NCBI GenBank assembly: GCA_025350965.1
Contig: JANXWV010000025.1
Coordinates: 1-64,000 of the forward strand
Length of the DNA: 64,000 nt
Source: Rhizobacter sp.
GTDB lineage: Bacteria; Pseudomonadota; Gammaproteobacteria; Burkholderiales; Burkholderiaceae_C
Reading direction: 5' to 3'
Within the stretch, counting starts at the first letter, position 1; each line of letters begins with the position of its first letter. The notes under the pieces are model-generated. The model saw only the letters and a list, made by a program, of their open reading frames with translations. It was not told the DNA's origin and made no database searches. A program made the translations under genes and the position numbers. Below, in pieces: positions 1-9,203 of this stretch.

Positions 1-756
1 AAGCCCGAGATTTACTGGAACATGCTGCAAACCGCCGAGCAAGTCGGCAAGCGTTACAAGGTCGCAAAAGACCGCATGGACCACTACGGCGCGGCCAGCC
101 AACAAAAGGCCTGCGCCGCGCAAGACGCCGGCTTGTTCGCCGCTGAAATGGTCAGTTGCACTGTGATGACCGGCGTGGCCGATGCCGTGATGGGTTTGCG
201 CACCAAAGAAATCACCATCAGCGCCGACGAAGGTTTGCGCAAAGGCACCACTTACGAGGCGGTGGCGGGCATCAAATCGGTGTTTCCCGGCGGTGTGGTC
301 TCGGCAGGCAATGCCAGCCAGTTCAGCGACGGCGGCGGTGCTTGCGTGTTGATGAATGAGACGCTGGCAGAGAAAAAAGGCCTGAAGCCATTGGGCCGGT
401 TTTTGGGTTTTGCCGTGGCCGGTTGCGAGCCTGACGAGATGGGCATAGGCCCTGTGTTCGCGGTGCCCAAAGTGTTGAAGCGCTTGGGGCTGAAGGTGTC
501 TGACATCGACCTGTGGGAATTGAACGAGGCCTTCGCCGTGCAAGTGCTTTACTGCGCCGACACGCTGGGCATCCCCATGGAAAAACTCAACGTCAACGGC
601 GGCGCGATTGCGGTCGGTCACCCTTACGGCGTCAGCGGCCAGCGCCTGACCGGCCACGCGCTGATTGAAGGCAAACGCCGAGGTGCCAAGTTGGTGTGCG
701 TGACCATGTGCATAGGCGGCGGCATGGGCGCGGCGGGTGTGTTTGAGGTGCTTTGA
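1..756 (+). CDS. Acetyl-CoA acyltransferase (thiolase), 3' part
   Basis: The window opens inside this gene; 251 residues are visible. Thiolases condense or cleave acyl-CoA thioesters in beta-oxidation and related pathways. Visible thiolase C-terminal motifs are [10 protein letters not shown] near residue 100, NEAFA near 175, [11 protein letters not shown] near 205 (catalytic His) and [10 protein letters not shown] close to the end (second catalytic Cys). The N-terminal half with the nucleophilic Cys is outside the window. An acyl-CoA dehydrogenase follows after 19 nt, so a fatty-acid or acid degradation operon is likely. Substrate chain length cannot be told from this part. Leu TTG is used often, as in the rest of the first 12 kb. 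Confidence 0.93.
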   Translation, partial: KPEIYWNMLQTAEQVGKRYKVAKDRMDHYGAASQQKACAAQDAGLFAAEMVSCTVMTGVADAVMGLRTKEITISADEGLRKGTTYEAVAGIKSVFPGGVVSAGNASQFSDGGGACVLMNETLAEKKGLKPLGRFLGFAVAGCEPDEMGIGPVFAVPKVLKRLGLKVSDIDLWELNEAFAVQVLYCADTLGIPMEKLNVNGGAIAVGHPYGVSGQRLTGHALIEGKRRGAKLVCVTMCIGGGMGAAGVFEVL

Positions 757-775
757 TCTTTGAACACCGAACACC

Positions 776-2653
776 ATGAGCTACCGCCAAACCGCTGACT
801 TCTTGCTTTACCAATGGCTCAAGGTGGGTTCGTTGCAAACGCGCACGCGCTTTGCCGATCACTCGCGCGAAACCTTTGACAGCGTGCTCGACACCTGCGA
901 AAAAATCGCGCGTGAAAAGTTTGCGCCCTTCAACCGCTTGGGTGACACCGAAGAGCCTTGGTTTGACGGCGACAAGGTGCACTTGCCTGCGTCCAGCAAG
1001 GCAGCGGCTGATGCCTATGTTGAGTCGGGGATGATGGCGGCGGCACAGGACTACGACATCGGCGGCATGCAGTTGCCCTGCGTGCTGGAGATGGCGGCGA
1101 ACAGCTTTTTCTCTAAAGCGGCAATCGCTTTGGGTGGCGGCAACATGCTCACCAGCGGCAGCGCCAATCTGCTGATGGCGCACGGTTCGGCGTTGCAGAA
1201 GAAGGTGTTTGCTCAGCAGAATTTTTCGGGTCGGTTTGCGGGCACGATGTGTTTGAGCGAGCCGCAAGCCGGGTCGAGCTTGTCCGACATCGTGACGCGT
1301 GCGGTGCCTGATGGCGTTGAGTTTGAACACGACCCACTCGGCGCGCGCTACCGGCTGCGCGGCAACAAAATGTGGATCTCCAACGGTGAGCACGAGCTGA
1401 CAGAAAACATCGTCCATTTGGTGCTGGCAAAAATTCCTGGTGAAGACGGCAAGTTGATTGCAGGCACCAAAGGCATTTCGCTTTTCATCGTGCCTAAGAA
1501 ATTGGTGAACACCGAGGGCGAGCTCACTGGCGAGCGCAACGACGTGGCGCTGGCGGGCTTGAACCACAAGTTGGGTTATCGCGGCATGCCCAACACGCTG
1601 CTGAATTTTGGCGAGGGCAAATTCCCCGTCAGGGCCGACGCACACCACAACGGCGCCGGTGCCATCGGTTACTTGGTGGGTCAGCCCGGCGAAGGCTTGC
1701 GCTGCATGTTCCACATGATGAATGAGGCGCGCATCGCGGTGGGCTTGGGCGCGGCAATGTTGGGTTACGCCGGTTACGAAGCCAGCCTGGACTACGCCAA
1801 AACCCGGCCGCAGGGTCGCGCTGTCGTTTCAAACGACGCTGGCACTGGTGGCAAAGACCCCACACTGCCTCAAGTCGCCATCATTGAACACGCTGACATC
1901 AAGCGCATGTTGCTGGCGCAAAAAAGTTACTGCGAAGGCGCGTTGGCGCTGACTTTGTATTGCGCGCGCTTGGTGGATGAGTTGCACACCGGCGAAAACG
2001 CGGCTGCAAAGCAGGCGGGCTTGCTGTTGGAACTGCTCACACCGATTGCCAAAAGCTGGCCCAGTGAATGGTGTGTGGAAGCCAACAGTTTGGCCATACA
2101 GGTTTTGGGCGGCTACGGCTACACGCGCGACTTTCCGGTCGAGCAGTATTGGCGCGACAACCGCCTCAACATGATTCACGAAGGCACGCACGGTATTCAA
2201 GCGCTCGACCTGTTGGGCCGCAAGGTGGTGATGCAAGGCGGGGCCGGCTTCAAGCTGTTTGCTGACACCGTTACCGCCACCGCGCAGCGCGCCGCGGCCG
2301 TTCCGAGTTTGGCGCCGCATGCTGCCACGTTGATCGCCACATTGAGCGCCGTCCAACGCGCCACGCAAGCCGCTTGGGCCACCGGCGAACCTGTCGAAGC
2401 GCTCGCCAACGCCACGCCCTATTTGCAAGCCTTTGGCCACACCGTGTTGGCTTGGATGTGGTTGGACGTGGCGCTGTGCGCGCAAGCCGCATTGGCGTCA
2501 AGCGCCGACGCCACTGAGCGCCACGCCCTGCAAGGCAAGCTCGCTGCCACCACTTACTTTTTCAACTATGAATTGCCACGGGTTGCGGCTTGGTTGAGCG
2601 TGGTCACCACGCGCGATGACACCTGCCGCAGCATGGCGGTCGAGTGGTTCTGA
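776..2653 (+). CDS. Acyl-CoA dehydrogenase, large form
   Basis: A 625-residue flavoprotein predicted to oxidise an acyl-CoA to the enoyl-CoA. It is longer than the usual ~380-residue enzymes and fits the ~600-residue class that includes DmdC-like 3-methylmercaptopropionyl-CoA dehydrogenases. Visible signatures are an FAD-binding segment with MCLSEPQAGSS near residue 160, MWISNGEH near 200, and the C-terminal VLGGYGYTRDFPVEQYWRD followed by IHEGTHGIQ, where the Glu is the likely catalytic base. The ATG lies 19 nt after the thiolase stop. The true substrate is not evident; general fatty-acid beta-oxidation is the simplest reading. Confidence 0.93.
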   Translation: MSYRQTADFLLYQWLKVGSLQTRTRFADHSRETFDSVLDTCEKIAREKFAPFNRLGDTEEPWFDGDKVHLPASSKAAADAYVESGMMAAAQDYDIGGMQLPCVLEMAANSFFSKAAIALGGGNMLTSGSANLLMAHGSALQKKVFAQQNFSGRFAGTMCLSEPQAGSSLSDIVTRAVPDGVEFEHDPLGARYRLRGNKMWISNGEHELTENIVHLVLAKIPGEDGKLIAGTKGISLFIVPKKLVNTEGELTGERNDVALAGLNHKLGYRGMPNTLLNFGEGKFPVRADAHHNGAGAIGYLVGQPGEGLRCMFHMMNEARIAVGLGAAMLGYAGYEASLDYAKTRPQGRAVVSNDAGTGGKDPTLPQVAIIEHADIKRMLLAQKSYCEGALALTLYCARLVDELHTGENAAAKQAGLLLELLTPIAKSWPSEWCVEANSLAIQVLGGYGYTRDFPVEQYWRDNRLNMIHEGTHGIQALDLLGRKVVMQGGAGFKLFADTVTATAQRAAAVPSLAPHAATLIATLSAVQRATQAAWATGEPVEALANATPYLQAFGHTVLAWMWLDVALCAQAALASSADATERHALQGKLAATTYFFNYELPRVAAWLSVVTTRDDTCRSMAVEWF

Positions 2654-2672
2654 AAGCCATTTGCACATCGCA

Positions 2673-2873
2673 ATGCAGACCATGAGCAACACCACTCTAG
2701 GCAAGTTGATATGGGTGCTGATATTTGGCGGCTTGCTGCTGGCCGTGCTTGGTCTGGTCATACAAAAAACTGACACCAGCGTGGGCTGGCCCATGGCCGC
2801 AGCGGGTGCGGTGTTTGCGCTGGCCGGTGCAGTTTTGCTGGTTGTGCGTGCGCGCCGCGGGGATTCAACATGA
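2673..2873 (+). CDS. Small two-helix membrane protein
   Basis: A 66-residue protein (63 if the second ATG at 2682 is used) with two hydrophobic segments: roughly residues 10-28 (LIWVLIFGGLLLAVLGLVI) and 40-58 (AAAGAVFALAGAVLLVV). It ends in a basic tail. I do not recognise a family. It sits between the acyl-CoA dehydrogenase and a Dabb-domain gene. Its stop overlaps the next start in an ATGA junction, which supports real translation. An earlier in-frame start at 2616 would overlap the dehydrogenase and is not preferred. Confidence 0.6.
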   Translation: MQTMSNTTLGKLIWVLIFGGLLLAVLGLVIQKTDTSVGWPMAAAGAVFALAGAVLLVVRARRGDST

Positions 2874-3181
2874 CAAGCAACATGACAAGCAACATGATCC
2901 GCCACGTCGTCATGTGGAAGCTGCTGGATGCAGCCCATGCGCCCCGCTTCAAAACGCTGCTCGACACCTGCGCGGGCTTGGTGCCTGGCATGCTGGAATT
3001 TGAAGTGCACATCAAAACACCAGGGCTTGAGGCCAATGTGGACGTGATGTTGAACTCGCTGTTCGCCGATGCCGCCGCGCTCGACGCTTACCAAACACAT
3101 CCGCACCACAAAGCCGTCAGCGCCCAGTTGGGCCCGCTGCGTGAAACGCGCAGCGTGCTGGATCACGCAGTCACACCTTGA
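2870..3181 (+). CDS. Dabb-domain (stress-responsive A/B barrel) protein
   Basis: A 103-residue protein of the dimeric alpha-beta barrel (Dabb) type. The core is IRHVVMWKL, then an F-V-H strand segment, and a conserved end region with AYQTHPHHKAV. Dabb proteins are small, often of unknown role, some being cyclases or stress proteins. The first eight codons are a direct repeat (MTSN twice; 2870-2893), so translation could start at 2870, 2882 or 2894. The first is coupled to the upstream stop by ATGA overlap. No substrate can be inferred; the neighbours suggest lipid or acid metabolism. Confidence 0.8.
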   Translation: MTSNMTSNMIRHVVMWKLLDAAHAPRFKTLLDTCAGLVPGMLEFEVHIKTPGLEANVDVMLNSLFADAAALDAYQTHPHHKAVSAQLGPLRETRSVLDHAVTP

Positions 3182-3204
3182 ACGCCTCCACAGGAACCCC
3201 AGCC

Positions 3205-3996
3205 ATGAGCACCCCCATCAAGAACCTGTTCAACCTGACCGGCAAAACCGCCCTCATCACCGGCGGTTCGCGCGGCCTGGGTTTGCAAATTGCTGAAGCC
3301 CTGGGCGAAGCCGGTGCCAAGCTGCTGCTCACCTCACGCAAAGCGCCCGAATTGGAAGCGGCCGTGGCCCAACTTCAAGCCAAAGGCATTGATGCACGCT
3401 GGGTGGCGGCTGACGCCAGCGACGCCGCGCAAATCAAACACGTGGCGGATGAAGCCATGCAGCGCTTGGGCCGCGTTGACATCTTGGTCAACAACGCCGG
3501 TGCCACGTGGGGCGCACCCGCCGAAGACCATCCGCTGGAAGCGTGGGACAAGGTCATGAACATCAACATCCGCAGCATCTTTTTGATGAGCCAAGCCATC
3601 GGCAAGATGAGCATGATTCCCAGCGGCGGTGGCCGCATCATCAATGTCGCATCGATTGCGGGCTTGTCGGGTGCATCACCCGAAACACAGTTCATCGCCT
3701 ACGGCACCAGCAAGGGCGCGGTGGTCAATTTCACCCGCACGCTGGCCGGTGAATGGGGCCGCTACAACATCAATGTGAACGCCTTGGCCCCGGGCATGTT
3801 CCCCAGCAAGATGACGCGCGGCACGTTTGAGAAGTTGGGTGCTGACGCGATTGCGCGCACTGCGCCCTTGAACCGCGTGGGCGACGATGACGACTTGAAA
3901 GGCGCGGCCTTGCTGTTTGCGAGCGCAGCGGGCAAGCACATCACCGGCCAGATCCTCGCGATTGATGGCGGCGTGAGTGCGGTGCACGGGGTTTGA
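3205..3996 (+). CDS. Short-chain dehydrogenase/reductase
   Basis: A 263-residue classical SDR, probably an NAD(P)-dependent oxidoreductase of a hydroxyacyl or alcohol substrate. It shows the cofactor motif TGGSRGLG near residue 19, NNAGA near 95, and the catalytic Ser/Tyr/Lys set in the VASIAG...YGTSKG region near 150-175. The C-terminus ITGQILAIDGG is typical of FabG-like proteins. ATG at 3205 is preferred because an AGGA element lies about 10 nt upstream; a TTG at 3178 overlapping the previous stop is possible but less likely. It lies in the acyl-CoA cluster, consistent with a 3-hydroxyacyl role. Confidence 0.92.
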   Translation: MSTPIKNLFNLTGKTALITGGSRGLGLQIAEALGEAGAKLLLTSRKAPELEAAVAQLQAKGIDARWVAADASDAAQIKHVADEAMQRLGRVDILVNNAGATWGAPAEDHPLEAWDKVMNINIRSIFLMSQAIGKMSMIPSGGGRIINVASIAGLSGASPETQFIAYGTSKGAVVNFTRTLAGEWGRYNINVNALAPGMFPSKMTRGTFEKLGADAIARTAPLNRVGDDDDLKGAALLFASAAGKHITGQILAIDGGVSAVHGV

Positions 3997-4011
3997 CGGG
4001 CCCGCATCAAC

Positions 4012-4449
4012 ATGAAGTTTTCGGTTCACATTCCCTTCGCCGAGTTGCTGGGGTTTGAGCTCGTCAGCATGGGTGATGGGCAGGCGCAAATTGACGTGCC
4101 GCTGCGCGATGACTTGTGCAACTCATGGCAAATGGCGCACGGCGGCGTGACCATGACGCTGTTGGATGTGGTGATGGCGCACGCGGCTCGCAGCCCTGAA
4201 ATGCACCTGCCCGACGGCGGCCGCGGCGTGCTCACCATCGAGATGAAAACCAGCTTCATGCGACCCGCCACCGGCCGCCTTCGAGGCATGGGCAAGTTGC
4301 TGACCAGCACCTCCAGTTTGGCGTTTTGCGAAGGCTCGGTGTTTGATGAAAGTGACGTGCTGGTGGCCCACGCCACAGGCACTTTCAAGTTCTTGCGCAC
4401 TCTGGCCGTGGGCGGGCGTTTGGTTGAACGCCAGCTTGCGTCTAGTTGA
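4012..4449 (+). CDS. PaaI-type hotdog-fold thioesterase
   Basis: A 145-residue protein with the PaaI/YbgC hotdog fold. The HGGVTMTLLD motif near residue 43 matches the conserved active-site helix of acyl-CoA thioesterases, and the strands EMKTSFMRPA and GTFKFL fit the rest of the fold. It probably hydrolyses an acyl-CoA produced in the neighbouring pathway. It starts 15 nt after the SDR stop and is followed by a desaturase, so one operon is likely. The substrate is not identifiable. Confidence 0.88.
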   Translation: MKFSVHIPFAELLGFELVSMGDGQAQIDVPLRDDLCNSWQMAHGGVTMTLLDVVMAHAARSPEMHLPDGGRGVLTIEMKTSFMRPATGRLRGMGKLLTSTSSLAFCEGSVFDESDVLVAHATGTFKFLRTLAVGGRLVERQLASS

Positions 4450-4479
4450 TCGCGTCTGATTGACTGCGAAGGAGCCATC

Positions 4480-5661
4480 GTGAACATCCCTGAGGTCAAC
4501 GGCAACAGCAACAGCAACAGCAACATCGACAGCAACAGCAACAGCAACAGCAACACCCACAGCAGCGGCGAAGAGTTTCGCGACGACCTGCGGCCTCTTC
4601 ACGCGCCGACCATTTCATCGGCGGCGGGTTCGGGCAACGCTCAAGCGCGACGCGTACTGAGCGCGGCCGAACTCGCGCCGCTCACCCAATTGAACAACAC
4701 CCGCTCGGCGTTGGCTGTGTTGCAAACCTTGCTCATCATCGCGGCAGCCATGGCCACCGCGTTGTGGCTCGGCCCGGATTTGTGGGTGCTTGCCTGCGTG
4801 GTGGTGATCGGTGTGGCGCAACACGGCCTGTTCATCTTGGCGCATGAAGCGGCGCACTACCGGCTGTTCAGCCAACGCACTGCCAACGACGTGATCGGCC
4901 GCGTGGTGGGCATGCTGGGTGGCGTGTCGATGTGCACCTACCGCGTGACGCACCGACTGCATCACAACCACTTGTACACCTCCGAAGACCCCGACACCGC
5001 CATCCACGGTGGTTACCCGCGCGGCGTGAAATACCTGTGGAAGAAGCTGGCGCAAGACCTGATGGGTCTGAACGCCTACAAAACCTATGCCTACTTTTTT
5101 GGCGCACCGGCCTTGAACGCCGTCACCAACAAAGCGGCCCGCCCGCTCGACGACACCTCCGCGCAACTTCGTGCCACTGCCCGCACCGACCGCTGGTTTG
5201 TGGTGGTATTTCATGTGTGTGCGCCCTTGCTGTGCGCACTGGTTTGGGGCTGGCAAGGCTTGGCTTGGTATGCCGTGTTGTGGATCTTGCCTTTGCTGAC
5301 GGTGTTGCAGCCGGTGCTGCGTTTGCGTGCGATTTGCGAGCACGGTGCCACGACTGATTTTTCATCGCCGCTGACTGCCGCACGCACCAACCGAACTTGG
5401 GGCAGCGCGGGCAATTGGCTGGGCCGCATGTTGTTGTTCCCGCATCACGTGAACTATCACCTTGAACACCATTTGTACCCGGCGGTGCCGCATTACCACT
5501 TGCCTGAATTGCATCGCTTGTTGCTGAGCAAAGGTGCGCTGCAAGGTGCCGAAGTGCGCGACGTGGCAGACACCTTGCGTTTGATCTTTGCACCGCGCCT
5601 GTCCAAACCCCTGCCCGAACCCAAGCACGCGGATTCACCCCTGTCGAAAGCCTCTTCATGA
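4480..5661 (+). CDS. Membrane fatty-acid desaturase
   Basis: A 393-residue di-iron desaturase. Three histidine boxes are visible: HEAAH near residue 115, HRLHHNH near 158 and HVNYHLEHH near 325. Hydrophobic segments lie between them (for example around residues 78-110 and 245-275). It probably introduces a double bond into a membrane acyl chain. The GTG start has AAGGAG six bases upstream. The N-terminus is odd: about 25 residues of Asn-Ser repeats encoded by two (aacagc)n tracts at 4504-4554, probably a disordered tail. The last codon overlaps the next gene (ATGA). Confidence 0.92.
   Translation: MNIPEVNGNSNSNSNIDSNSNSNSNTHSSGEEFRDDLRPLHAPTISSAAGSGNAQARRVLSAAELAPLTQLNNTRSALAVLQTLLIIAAAMATALWLGPDLWVLACVVVIGVAQHGLFILAHEAAHYRLFSQRTANDVIGRVVGMLGGVSMCTYRVTHRLHHNHLYTSEDPDTAIHGGYPRGVKYLWKKLAQDLMGLNAYKTYAYFFGAPALNAVTNKAARPLDDTSAQLRATARTDRWFVVVFHVCAPLLCALVWGWQGLAWYAVLWILPLLTVLQPVLRLRAICEHGATTDFSSPLTAARTNRTWGSAGNWLGRMLLFPHHVNYHLEHHLYPAVPHYHLPELHRLLLSKGALQGAEVRDVADTLRLIFAPRLSKPLPEPKHADSPLSKASS
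4504..4554 (+). repeat. In-frame aacagc hexanucleotide repeat
   Basis: Two tracts of the 6-bp unit aacagc are separated by atcgac and encode alternating Asn-Ser within the N-terminus of the desaturase. Because the unit is a multiple of three, gain or loss of copies would change the length of the tail without shifting the frame. Confidence 0.9.
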
Positions 5662-6581
5662 AGAACTACCAAGGCGGCACCGCCGTCATCACCGGCGCGG
5701 CCTCGGGCTTTGGCCTGGAGGCTTCACGCATCGCCGCAAAGCGCGGCATGAACGTGGTCATGGCCGACGTGCAGCAAGACGCGTTGGACGTGGCTGCGGC
5801 TGAAATTGCAGGCATGGCTGCTTTGACGGGGAATCAAGTTTTGGCCTACCGGCTTGACATCTCCAAGTCAGACGAAGTCGAGGCTTTGGCCGCCGCCACG
5901 ATGGCGCGTTTTGGTGCTCCAAACTTTGTGTTCAACAACGCGGGTGTCGGCGCGGGCGGTCTGATTTGGGAGCACACGCTGAAAGATTGGGAGTGGGTGA
6001 TAGGCGTGAACCTGATGGGCGTGGCACACGGCGTTCGCGTGTTCACGCCGCTGATGCTGGCGGCGGCCCAAGCCAATCCAGCTTATGAAGGTCACATCGT
6101 CAACACCGCGTCGATGGCGGGCTTGTTGAACGCGCCCAACATGGGTGTTTACAACGTCACCAAGCATGCGGTGGTCTCGCTCAGTGAAACTTTGTACCAA
6201 GATTTGGCGCTGGTCACCGACCAAATTCATGCCTCGGTGTTGTGCCCTTACTTTGTGCCGACTGGCATCACGCAAAGCCATCGCAACCGACCTTCTGATT
6301 TGCGCGACCAAGGCGTCAAGCCCACACGCAGCCAGTTGATCGGTCAAGCCATGAGCGACAAGGCGGTCGGCAGCGGCAAGCGCACGGCTGCCGAGGTGGC
6401 GCAGTATGTTTTTGATGCGATGGATGAGAGGCGGTTTTACGTTTACAGCCACCCGAAAGCTTTGGGCAGTGTGCAAACGCGCTTGGATGATGTGATGCTG
6501 GGGCGCAATCCGACCGACCCGTTTTCGCACAAACCAGAGTTGGGGGCTGAACTTCGCGCCGCACTTCGGGCCGTCGATTGA
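5658..6581 (+). CDS. Short-chain dehydrogenase/reductase
   Basis: A 307-residue SDR with the cofactor motif TGAASGFG near residue 12, NNAGVGAGG near 93 and YNVTKHAVV with catalytic Tyr/Lys near 163. The ~50-residue C-terminal extension (VFDAMDERRFYVYSHPKAL region) is typical of the longer SDRs often found beside acyl-CoA genes. It is coupled to the desaturase by a 4-nt ATGA overlap, so the two probably act on related lipid substrates. The exact reaction is unknown. Confidence 0.9.
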   Translation: MKNYQGGTAVITGAASGFGLEASRIAAKRGMNVVMADVQQDALDVAAAEIAGMAALTGNQVLAYRLDISKSDEVEALAAATMARFGAPNFVFNNAGVGAGGLIWEHTLKDWEWVIGVNLMGVAHGVRVFTPLMLAAAQANPAYEGHIVNTASMAGLLNAPNMGVYNVTKHAVVSLSETLYQDLALVTDQIHASVLCPYFVPTGITQSHRNRPSDLRDQGVKPTRSQLIGQAMSDKAVGSGKRTAAEVAQYVFDAMDERRFYVYSHPKALGSVQTRLDDVMLGRNPTDPFSHKPELGAELRAALRAVD

Positions 6582-6643
6582 CTCGTTTATCTTCGCCGTT
6601 TTTTTGTGCCTGCGCTGACCGCGCCAACACAACAATCTTTCCC

Positions 6644-7447
6644 TCAACACCCTAACTTCAAAGCCTGCACCGGCCTGCCGGTGTCCGCATCCACCACCAC
6701 CAAATTGACCTGCCTTGCATGCTTGGGGTCACTCGCTGTGCTCGGTGTGAAGCTCAGAGTCGTTGGTGAATCCAGCTTGCCAGACCACGCCGAGACCGGC
6801 TTGTATTCGCGCACCACGAAGTCGTGTTTCAAGGTCACGCCTTCGTTTTCGCCGGCCTTCACTGAGGTGACGTGGTTCAGCTCGGTCACGGCCCAATACG
6901 CAGCCAAGCGCGTGGGGCCGCCTGCCACGGGTGCGACGTTGGCGCTGAACTGATTGCCCTCGCGGGTCAGGCTGATGTGCGCTTGCGCTGGCGCGGCGGC
7001 GCTCAGAGGCAAGCGTGTGTTGATCCAGTCTTTGTGGTCTTTGCCGTCCAGCACCACCTGCGGCGTGTAGCTGAACTTCGCGCCATTGCTGGCCTGTTGT
7101 TGCGATTGGCGTGCCGTGTAGGCGGGGCTGGCGAAGCGGTCTTTCCAACCCAGGCGGTCCCAGTAATCGACGTGAAATGCGAGTGCCACTGCGTTGCTGC
7201 GCGCGTCAACCTCAGGCGTCATGCGCGACAACCAGCGATCGGCTTGCGGGCAAGAGTTGCAGCCCTCGGAGGTGTACAGCTCCACCACGCGCGTCAGGGT
7301 GGCGGGGCTGCTGGCTTTGCAAGTGCCAGGCGGCGAATCGGCCGCTGTCGCCACCGGCAGGCTGATCGCCACGACCAAGCCTGCACACACACTTCGAAGG
7401 GCAGCGCTGGGCCAGACGGCGTCAAAGCGATTTGTATTCAAGCTCAT
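6644..7447 (-). CDS. DUF1223 family exported thioredoxin-like protein
   Basis: A 267-residue protein with an N-terminal hydrophobic signal (about residues 18-36, ending ATAADS). It has the DUF1223 hallmark ELYTSEGCNSCPQAD near residue 55, where a CxxC pair (C-N-S-C) sits in a thioredoxin-like position. FHVDYWDRLGWKDRF near 90 is also family-typical. The function of DUF1223 proteins is not established; a periplasmic redox role is an inference from the CxxC. It is transcribed convergently to the SDR and divergently from the next gene. GGAG lies eight bases before the ATG. Confidence 0.85.
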   Translation of the reverse strand: MSLNTNRFDAVWPSAALRSVCAGLVVAISLPVATAADSPPGTCKASSPATLTRVVELYTSEGCNSCPQADRWLSRMTPEVDARSNAVALAFHVDYWDRLGWKDRFASPAYTARQSQQQASNGAKFSYTPQVVLDGKDHKDWINTRLPLSAAAPAQAHISLTREGNQFSANVAPVAGGPTRLAAYWAVTELNHVTSVKAGENEGVTLKHDFVVREYKPVSAWSGKLDSPTTLSFTPSTASDPKHARQVNLVVVDADTGRPVQALKLGC

Positions 7448-7559
7448 GTGATTTCTCCAAAGTGGGCCGTGGGAAGTCGCCGCAGCGACGGCCTTCTTAC
7501 AGGCTTGGGGTGGTTACCATCCGCCTCCACACACTGTGCGCACTCGCATTTTCTTCTTC

Positions 7560-9203
7560 ATGTTTTCAAAGTTCCTCTCAAGTTTTTGCCGAATCAGATG
7601 GAGCTTCCGACCTGTGTTGATGCGATCAATTTGGGCTGCCGCCGCGTTGACATCAAGCAGCGCTTGGTCGCAAACAGCGCCTCCTGAAACAAGCACTGCA
7701 CCAGCGCTTTCTCTGCCACAAACTCAGCCACTAACTCAGCCACGAACTCAGCCAGGAACCGACAACCCGCACGATGTTGTCGGCTTGTCCACCTTGCCCT
7801 CGGTGGTGCGTGTCAACGCTGAACGCATACGCTTGCCGGGTCGCGAAAACATGGGGCTGCTTGGCACGTCTTACTTGCTGCAAGTGGCCCCCAACATTTA
7901 CGTCGGCCCTGCGGCTTATGGTGCTTTCACGGGCCAACGCGGTGGCTTTTTCACGGTGGGCGCAGAAGCCTCGGTGCGCCGTGCGGTCTCTGAATTCATG
8001 GACGTGGAGGTGGGTGTTTATGCAGGCGGTGGTGGTGGTGGCGCAGCGCCGGTGGGTGGCGGTTTGATGTTGCGCACCCATGCCGATTTGACGCGTGACT
8101 TTGGCAACTACCGCGCGGGCGTGTCGTTGTCACAAGTGCGTTTCCCCAACGGCCAAATTCGCAGCAACCAACTCGGCTTGGTGTGGAGCACTGGCACCGA
8201 TTTTCGTTATGTCTCGCGCAGCCAACTCACGGCGTCAGGTTCAAGCTCCAACGCCTCGGTCATAGGCCGCACCGGCATGGGCTTCGACCGCGTCCAAGCG
8301 GTGGTGGGTTTTTACAGCCCGCGCCCCGGCGTGACCCGCATCAGCGGTGGGCCTCTCGCTTCCAAAATCGGGCTGGTGGGTGCGCGCATGGAACGTGCAC
8401 TGACCGACAACAACTATTGGGGCATTGAAGCCGCAGGCGCGGGCAGCGGCGGCGTCGCAGGTTATGCCGAATACCTTGCCACTTTGGGCACCGAACGCGC
8501 CGTCTGGGCCGACCACTTGGTGTTGGGTGTGCGCGGTGCCGTGGGCATGGGCGGTGGCGGCGATGTGAGCGTAGGCGGCGGCCTGTTGCTCAAAGGCGCG
8601 GCCTACTGCGTTGTGCGCCTCGCGCGCGACGTGGGTCTGACTTTGGAAGGTGGATACACCACCGCGCCGCAGGGCAAGTTCCGCGCGCTGCACGCCACCG
8701 CCGCGCTCAACTTCATCTTGGACGACCCCTACGACACCTCCGCACCCGCGCGCACCACGCGCAGCGAATGGGTGGGCGGCGTGTCGCGCTACAAGGCTGC
8801 GCGCAAAGACGGCTCAGTGCGTGACCTCGACGCCGTCACGATGAAAGTCAACCGCTTTCTGGCCAACAATTTTTACGTCACTGGCCAAGCGCACAGCGCA
8901 TTTGCGGGTGGCGCGGGCGGCTATTCGGTGGGCTTTTTTGGTGTCGGCACGCAATGGCCAGTTTTTTCTCGAACCCGGGTAGGAGCAGAATTTTTGGCCG
9001 GAGCAGCAGGCGGCGGCGGTGTCGAAACTCGCGGCGGTGCGTTGACGCAGCCCATGGCCTATGTTGACTACGAACTCACCCATCAGCTGTCACTGCGCCT
9101 GAGTGGTGGCAAAGTGAAATCACTGCGCGGCCCATTCAGCAGCAACGCCGTCGACCTCAGCGTGGCATTCCCATTTGGGGTGACCAGCCATGCTTACCGC
9201 TGA
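7560..9203 (+). CDS. Glycine-rich exported protein, probable outer-membrane barrel
   Basis: I do not recognise a family. The start is uncertain: GTG 7536, ATG 7560 or ATG 7620 all read in frame. The last gives the shortest N-terminal signal (IWAAAALTSSSAWSQ). A Pro/Thr/Gln-rich linker with repeated TQP follows (7720-7762). The remaining ~480 residues are rich in Gly with alternating hydrophobic/polar stretches such as VGVYAGGGGGG, YSVGFFGVGTQW and LSLRLSGGK. They look like repeated beta-hairpins and end in DLSVAFPFGVTSHAYR. This suggests an outer-membrane beta-barrel or autotransporter-like surface protein; that is an inference. The 3' end overlaps the next gene by 14 nt. Confidence 0.65.
   Translation: MFSKFLSSFCRIRWSFRPVLMRSIWAAAALTSSSAWSQTAPPETSTAPALSLPQTQPLTQPRTQPGTDNPHDVVGLSTLPSVVRVNAERIRLPGRENMGLLGTSYLLQVAPNIYVGPAAYGAFTGQRGGFFTVGAEASVRRAVSEFMDVEVGVYAGGGGGGAAPVGGGLMLRTHADLTRDFGNYRAGVSLSQVRFPNGQIRSNQLGLVWSTGTDFRYVSRSQLTASGSSSNASVIGRTGMGFDRVQAVVGFYSPRPGVTRISGGPLASKIGLVGARMERALTDNNYWGIEAAGAGSGGVAGYAEYLATLGTERAVWADHLVLGVRGAVGMGGGGDVSVGGGLLLKGAAYCVVRLARDVGLTLEGGYTTAPQGKFRALHATAALNFILDDPYDTSAPARTTRSEWVGGVSRYKAARKDGSVRDLDAVTMKVNRFLANNFYVTGQAHSAFAGGAGGYSVGFFGVGTQWPVFSRTRVGAEFLAGAAGGGGVETRGGALTQPMAYVDYELTHQLSLRLSGGKVKSLRGPFSSNAVDLSVAFPFGVTSHAYR

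Noticed and set aside
4504-4554. Phase-variation tract
   Set aside because: The unit is six bases, so slippage keeps the reading frame and cannot switch the gene off.
4026-4556. Minus-strand frame starting with a poly-Leu stretch
   Set aside because: It is the reverse reading of the aacagc repeat plus the thioesterase gene, not a signal peptide.
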